This document shows, piece by piece, positions 13,887 through 18,359 of a stretch of DNA of 18,359 nt; positions within the stretch are counted from its first letter, which is position 1, and each line of letters starts with the position of its first letter. Position numbers and translations under genes: made by a program. Under the pieces are notes generated by a model. That model had not been told where the DNA came from. It saw only the letters and a program-made list of their open reading frames with translations, and ran no database searches. Location: positions 1 through 18,359 of the forward strand of contig JBAYRO010000058.1 in assembly GCA_041676645.1 (NCBI GenBank), read 5' to 3'. This DNA is from JAMLIN01 sp041676645 (GTDB lineage: Bacteria; Pseudomonadota; Gammaproteobacteria; Burkholderiales; Burkholderiaceae_E).

Positions 13887-13906
13887 TGAGAATCAATTGT
13901 AATTGA
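13887..13906. promoter_or_regulatory. Possible Fur-like operator
   Basis: The plus strand reads TGAGAAT then C then AATTGTA (13887-13901). The left half matches six of seven positions of the Fur 7-1-7 half-site TGATAAT, but the right half only about three of seven. A separate perfect dyad, TCAATT-GT-AATTGA, occupies 13893-13906. The site lies between the activator box and the -10 element, where a bound repressor would block RNA polymerase. Weak by itself, but a TonB receptor is the classical Fur target. Confidence 0.35.
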
Positions 13907-13916
13907 CTCAGGTCAA
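13903..13916 (-). promoter_or_regulatory. FNR/Dnr/NnrR-type activator box
   Basis: TTGAC-TCAG-GTCAA, a perfect 5-4-5 palindrome of the CRP/FNR-superfamily type (FNR consensus TTGAT-N4-ATCAA; NnrR/Dnr sites share TTG-N8-CAA). Its centre, 13909.5, lies 41.5 bases upstream of the start predicted from the TATTTT at 13880-13875. No AT-rich -10 element exists at the mirror position towards the plus-strand exporter genes, so it should act on the TonB operon only. FNR, Dnr and NnrR cannot be told apart from the site alone. Confidence 0.72.
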
Positions 13917-13976
13917 GGCGCCATCGTCGGCCCGTCGGGCTGCCGGACTCGCCGCGAATGTCGTACCTTCGAATCA

Positions 13977-14707
<731 letters not shown>

Positions 14708-14711
<4 letters not shown>

Positions 14712-17113
14712 GCGCCCGGCCCGGCCTGCACTGGGTGCCACTGGCGCTCGACCGCAAGCTGCTGCGCGACCTCGTGCGCATGTGGAGCCAGGCGCTGACC
14801 ATCGCCCTGGTGGTCGCCAGCGGCGTGGGTGGCTTCATCACCAGCCTGAGCGCGGTCGATTCGCTGGCGCTGGCCCGCGACCGTTTCTATGCGCAGGAGC
14901 GCTTCGCGGACGTGTTCGCGACGGTCAAGCGGGCCCCCGAGGCGCTCGAGGAAAGCCTGCGCGGCATTCCGGGCGTTGCCGATGTGCAGACCACGGTCGA
15001 GCATGTCGTGCGGGTGCGTCTCGAGGGCGTGAGCGACCCGGTCGTCGGGCGCCTGATCGGCCTGGACGACCGGGCGCCGCCGCGCATGAACCGGGTCGTG
15101 GTGCGCAGCGGCCGGGCGCCGGCGCTCGGCGAGTCCGGCGCCCGCGGCGATGGCCGGATCGAAGCGCTGGTATCGGCTGGATTCGCCGACGCGCGCGAAC
15201 TGGAGCCGGGCGACACGGTGACGGCGCTGATCAACGGCAAGGAGCGCGGCCTGCTGATCGTCGGTACCGCGCTGTCGCCGGAATACATCTTCGCCAGCCT
15301 CGGCGGTCATCCCGACATGCGTGGCTTCGGCGTGTTCTGGGTCGATCGCGATACGCTCGCCGCCGCCTACGACATGGACGGGGCGTTCACCCAGGTTGCC
15401 GCCAAGCTCGCGCCCGGTGCGTCCGAGCGCGATGTCGTGGCGCGGCTTACCCGCTGGCTCGGCCCCTACGGCGTCGGCGAGGCGCACGGGCGGGAAGACC
15501 AGGTCTCGCACTCGATGCTCGATGCCGAGATCAAGCAGCAGGAGGTGCTCGGCACGGTGCTGCCGTCGATCTTCCTCGGGGTGGCGGCCTTCCTGCTCAA
15601 TGTCGTGGTCTCGCGCCTGGTCTCGACCCAGCGCGAACAGGTCGCCGCCCTCAAGGCGCTCGGCTATCCCGACTCGAGCATCGCGATCCACTACCTGAAG
15701 CTGGTGCTCGTCATCGTGGCGTTCGGCTTCGCCCTCGGCATCGGGCTGGGCAGTGCGCTGGGAGCGGGGTTCACCCGCCTGTACGCGGAATTCTTCTACT
15801 TTCCCATTCTCGAGCATCGCATCGCGCCCTGGCTGTTCGTGGTGAGCCTGGGCATCACGCTGGCGACCGCGGTCGTCGGCACCCTGAACGCGATCGCCGC
15901 CACGGTGCGCCTGCCGCCGGCCGAGGCGATGCGCCCGCCGGCGCCTGGGCACTTCCGCCGCACCTGGCTCGAGCGCCTGGGTATACGGGGGGTCGCGCCC
16001 TGGGTGCAGATGATCCTGCGCAACATGGAGCGCCGACCGTGGCGCACCAGCCTGTCGATCAGCGGCGTGGCCGCGGCCGTCGCCATCGTGGTCATGGGAA
16101 ACTTCGTGCGCGATGCCATGGACCACATCGTGCACACCCAGTTCAACCTCGCGATGCGCAACGACGTGATCCTCTGGATGATCGAGGCGAGCGGCGACAG
16201 CGCCCGCTTCGAGATCGGCCGGCTGCCGGGCGTCATCGCGGTCGAATCGGGCCGCGATGTGCCGGTGCGTTTCGTCAAGGGGGCGACCAGCGAGCGGGGC
16301 TCGATCCAGGGCTTCGCGGCGCAGCCCGAACTGCGTCGCATCATCGACATCGACGGCAATGATGTGCGCCTGCCCATCGGCGGCCTGCTGATGACCGACC
16401 GGCTCGCTGCCAAGCTCGGGCTTTCGATCGGCGACCGCGTGCGCGCCGATGTGCTGGAGGGCCGGCGCCAGTCGCTCGAACTCACGCTCGTGGGGACCGT
16501 GTCGGAGATGATCGGGCTCAACGCCTACATGGAACGGCGCGAGCTCAATCGCCTGGTCCAGGAAGGAGATGTGTCATCGCAGTTCTCGGTGGCGCTCGAG
16601 CGCGGCAGCGAGAAGGCCTTCCTCGAAGCGACCCAGGAACTGCCGCGGGTGGTCGGCACCTTCAGCAAGGACACCCTCCTGCGCAACATGGAGGAGGTCA
16701 GCGCGCGAAACATGCGGCTCATGAGCACGGTGCTCACGATGTTCGCCAGTGTCATCGCCGTCGGCGTGGTGTACAACAACGCCCGCATCGCACTTTCCGA
16801 GCGCCTCTGGGAACTCGCCAGCCTGCGGGTGCTGGGTTTCACCCGCACCGAGGTTTCAGCCCTGCTGCTCGGCGAGATGGCGATCTCGATCGCGATCGCC
16901 CTGCCGATCGGGATGCTGCTCGGCTGGGGCCTGGTGGAACTGATCGCCGGACTGATGAAATCCGACCAGTTCGAGTTCCCGGTGGTGATCCGGGCACGCA
17001 CCTATGCCTGGGCTGCCCTTTGCGTGGTGGCCGCCGGGCTGGCGAGCGCCATGGTGGTGCGCCGGCAGGTCGATCGGCTCGACATGGTCTCGGCACTGAA
17101 GACGAGGGAATGA
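14708..17113 (+). CDS. FtsX-like ABC permease with duplicated FtsX/MacB core domains
   Basis: An 801-residue inner-membrane permease pairing with the preceding ATPase. Layout: one N-terminal helix (about 28-48), a periplasmic MacB-type core domain (about 50-270), three helices (about 278-300, 330-352, 373-396), a second N-terminal-type helix (about 446-467), a second periplasmic domain (470-665), and three final helices (about 671-690, 716-748, 768-786). It is thus two FtsX units fused in one chain; MacB has one unit and works as a dimer. The cytoplasmic REQVAALKALGYPDSSI and ERLWELASLRVLGFTRTEV segments are the paired coupling helices expected to touch the ATPase. The start is GTG at 14708, overlapping the ATPase stop, with GGAG (14696-14699) upstream. 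The end overlaps the adaptor gene as ATGA. Substrate unknown. Confidence 0.9.
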
Positions 17114-18321
17114 AGTCGATGAAGACGAGGCGCGTGTTCTACGCGGTGCTGGCGATCCTGGTGGCGGCCGGGCTGCTCGTCTGGGCATTCGCGCCGCGTC
17201 CGGTCGAGGTCGAGGTCGCCACCGCCAGCCGGGGCGTCTTCGAGCGGACCATCGACGAGGACGGCAAGACCCGGCTGCGCGAACGCTACACGATATCGGC
17301 TCCGCTCGGCGGGCAGCTCGCCCGTATCGCCCTGCGCGAAGGCGACGAGGTGAAGGCCGGGGATGCGCTGGCCACGCTGGCGCCGGGTGTTTCGCCGATG
17401 CTGGACGATCGCACGGTCGGCGAGCTCAATGCCCGTATCGAGGCCGCCGAGGCGACGGTGCAGCGTGCCGCGGCGCGCATCGAGCGCGCCCAGGTGGCGG
17501 TGGCCCAGGCGCGCATCGAAGTGGGCCACAGCGAAGAGCTCGCCCGCCAGGGTTTCGTGGCCGCGACCAAGCTGCAGAACGATCGGCTCAACCTGCGGGC
17601 GGCGCGGAAGGAGCACGAGACCGCGGTGCTCGACCGGCGGGTCGCGAGCCATGAGCTCGAGCAGGCGCGCGCGGCGCTGGCCGCGGGCGAGGATGCGGGC
17701 GACCGGGGGGCCTTCGTGATTCGCGCACCGATAGATGCGCGCGTCCTCGACGTGATCCAGGAAAGCGCCGCCGCGGTGAGCATCGGCAGTCCCCTGCTCG
17801 TCCTGGGCGACACCCGGCGGCTCGAGGTGGTGGCGGAGCTGCTCACCGCCGAAGCCCTGCAGACACCGCCCGGCACTGCGGTGCGGATCGACCGCTGGGG
17901 CGGACCGAGCATCCTCGAGGGCCGGGTGCGCCTGGTCGAGCCGGGCGCCTTCACCAAGGTGTCGGCGCTCGGGGTCGAGGAGCAGCGGGTGCGGGTGCTG
18001 ATCGACCTCGCCAGTCCCTACGAGTCCTGGCAGGCGCTCGGCGACGGCTACCGGGTCGGTGTAAGGCTCGTGGTGCGCCATGAGCAGGATGTGCTGCGCG
18101 TGCCGGTGAGCGCGGTGTTCCCGCGCGAAGTGGACGGCCGGCGCGAGATGGCGGTCTTCGTCGTCGAATCGGGTCGGGCGCGGGTGGTGCCGGTCGCGAT
18201 CGGCGATCGCAACGGCGTCGAAGCCTGGGTGACGAAGGGACTCGAGGAGGGCGCCCGGGTGGTGGTCTATCCCCCGAGCGCGGTGAAGGATGGCGTGAGG
18301 GTGGCGGTCCGGGGCGGGTGA
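17110..18321 (+). CDS. HlyD/MacA-type periplasmic adaptor subunit
   Basis: Membrane-fusion protein that would link the FtsX-type permease to an outer-membrane channel. The 403-residue product has one N-terminal helix (8-28), the first half of a lipoyl domain (TISAPLGGQLARIALREGDEVKAGD begins at 61), an alpha-hairpin rich in Ala, Glu and Arg (about 100-195), the second lipoyl half (FVIRAPIDARVLDV from 202) and beta-barrel and membrane-proximal domains to the end (LRVPVSAVFPRE near the C-terminal third). The ATG at 17110 overlaps the permease stop; a second ATG at 17119 is possible. No TolC-like gene is visible in the remaining 38 bases, so the outer-membrane partner is beyond the window or shared. 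Confidence 0.9.
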   Translation: MKSMKTRRVFYAVLAILVAAGLLVWAFAPRPVEVEVATASRGVFERTIDEDGKTRLRERYTISAPLGGQLARIALREGDEVKAGDALATLAPGVSPMLDDRTVGELNARIEAAEATVQRAAARIERAQVAVAQARIEVGHSEELARQGFVAATKLQNDRLNLRAARKEHETAVLDRRVASHELEQARAALAAGEDAGDRGAFVIRAPIDARVLDVIQESAAAVSIGSPLLVLGDTRRLEVVAELLTAEALQTPPGTAVRIDRWGGPSILEGRVRLVEPGAFTKVSALGVEEQRVRVLIDLASPYESWQALGDGYRVGVRLVVRHEQDVLRVPVSAVFPREVDGRREMAVFVVESGRARVVPVAIGDRNGVEAWVTKGLEEGARVVVYPPSAVKDGVRVAVRGG

Positions 18322-18359
18322 GCGCCGCCCTGGACCGCGCACCGCCCGCGACGGGATCA

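Noticed and set aside
10521..13889. A 1122-codon open frame on the plus strand, antisense to the receptor, binding protein and part of the permease
   Set aside because: It lies opposite three genes with clear families, has no recognisable domain and an Arg/His/Gly-rich composition typical of GC-rich antisense frames.
13903..13908. TTGACT as a -35 element for the plus-strand exporter operon
   Set aside because: There is no AT-rich hexamer 16-18 bases downstream; the same bases are better explained as half of the FNR-type dyad.

Overview
This is a GC-rich, gene-dense stretch of a bacterial chromosome. An ABC1/UbiB-type kinase (usually tied to ubiquinone), a TonB-dependent outer-membrane receptor, NnrS and a BCCT carrier together suggest a proteobacterium, most likely a gammaproteobacterium or relative able to respire at low oxygen. 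That placement is inference from gene content; there is no rRNA or other marker gene. I see no tRNA, CRISPR array, insertion sequence or prophage gene, and no gap longer than about 185 bases.

Layout. (1) 1-1429 (-): a 1-pyrroline-5-carboxylate dehydrogenase-like enzyme, cut by the window edge. (2) 1519-2091 (+): an Mpg/AAG-type 3-methyladenine DNA glycosylase. (3) 2137-3476 (-): a two-gene operon, tenA then a TfuA-domain gene, joined by an ATGA overlap, with no YcaO partner in view. (4) 3625-4092 (+): a small CPGC thioredoxin-fold protein, divergent from tenA. (5) 4151-5857 (+): a BCCT-family carrier, ending at a short 18-base tandem repeat.

(6) 13793 down to 5927 (-): a six-gene cluster reading TonB-dependent receptor, periplasmic binding protein, ABC permease, ABC ATPase, nnrS, ABC1/UbiB-type kinase. 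Its first five genes are almost seamless: a 3-base gap, then TTGA, ATGA and ATGCTGA overlaps. The cluster forms a complete outer-to-inner membrane import route plus a heme/copper protein of the nitric-oxide response. (7) 13977-18321 (+): a divergent three-gene ABC export system (MacB/LolD-like ATPase, 801-residue double FtsX permease, HlyD-type adaptor), also joined by GTGA and ATGA overlaps.

The most interesting signal is in the 183 bases between (6) and (7). A perfect FNR/Dnr/NnrR-type palindrome, TTGAC-TCAG-GTCAA (13903-13916), faces the TonB operon and sits exactly 22 bases upstream of a TATTTT -10 element. That is the class II activator geometry, centred at -41.5 from the predicted start. 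A weaker Fur-like element overlaps it. I infer that the whole uptake-NnrS cluster is switched on by low oxygen or nitric oxide and perhaps also tuned by iron. It looks like a dedicated acquisition system for a metal or heme-type nutrient needed under nitrosative or anaerobic conditions; the substrate cannot be read from sequence.
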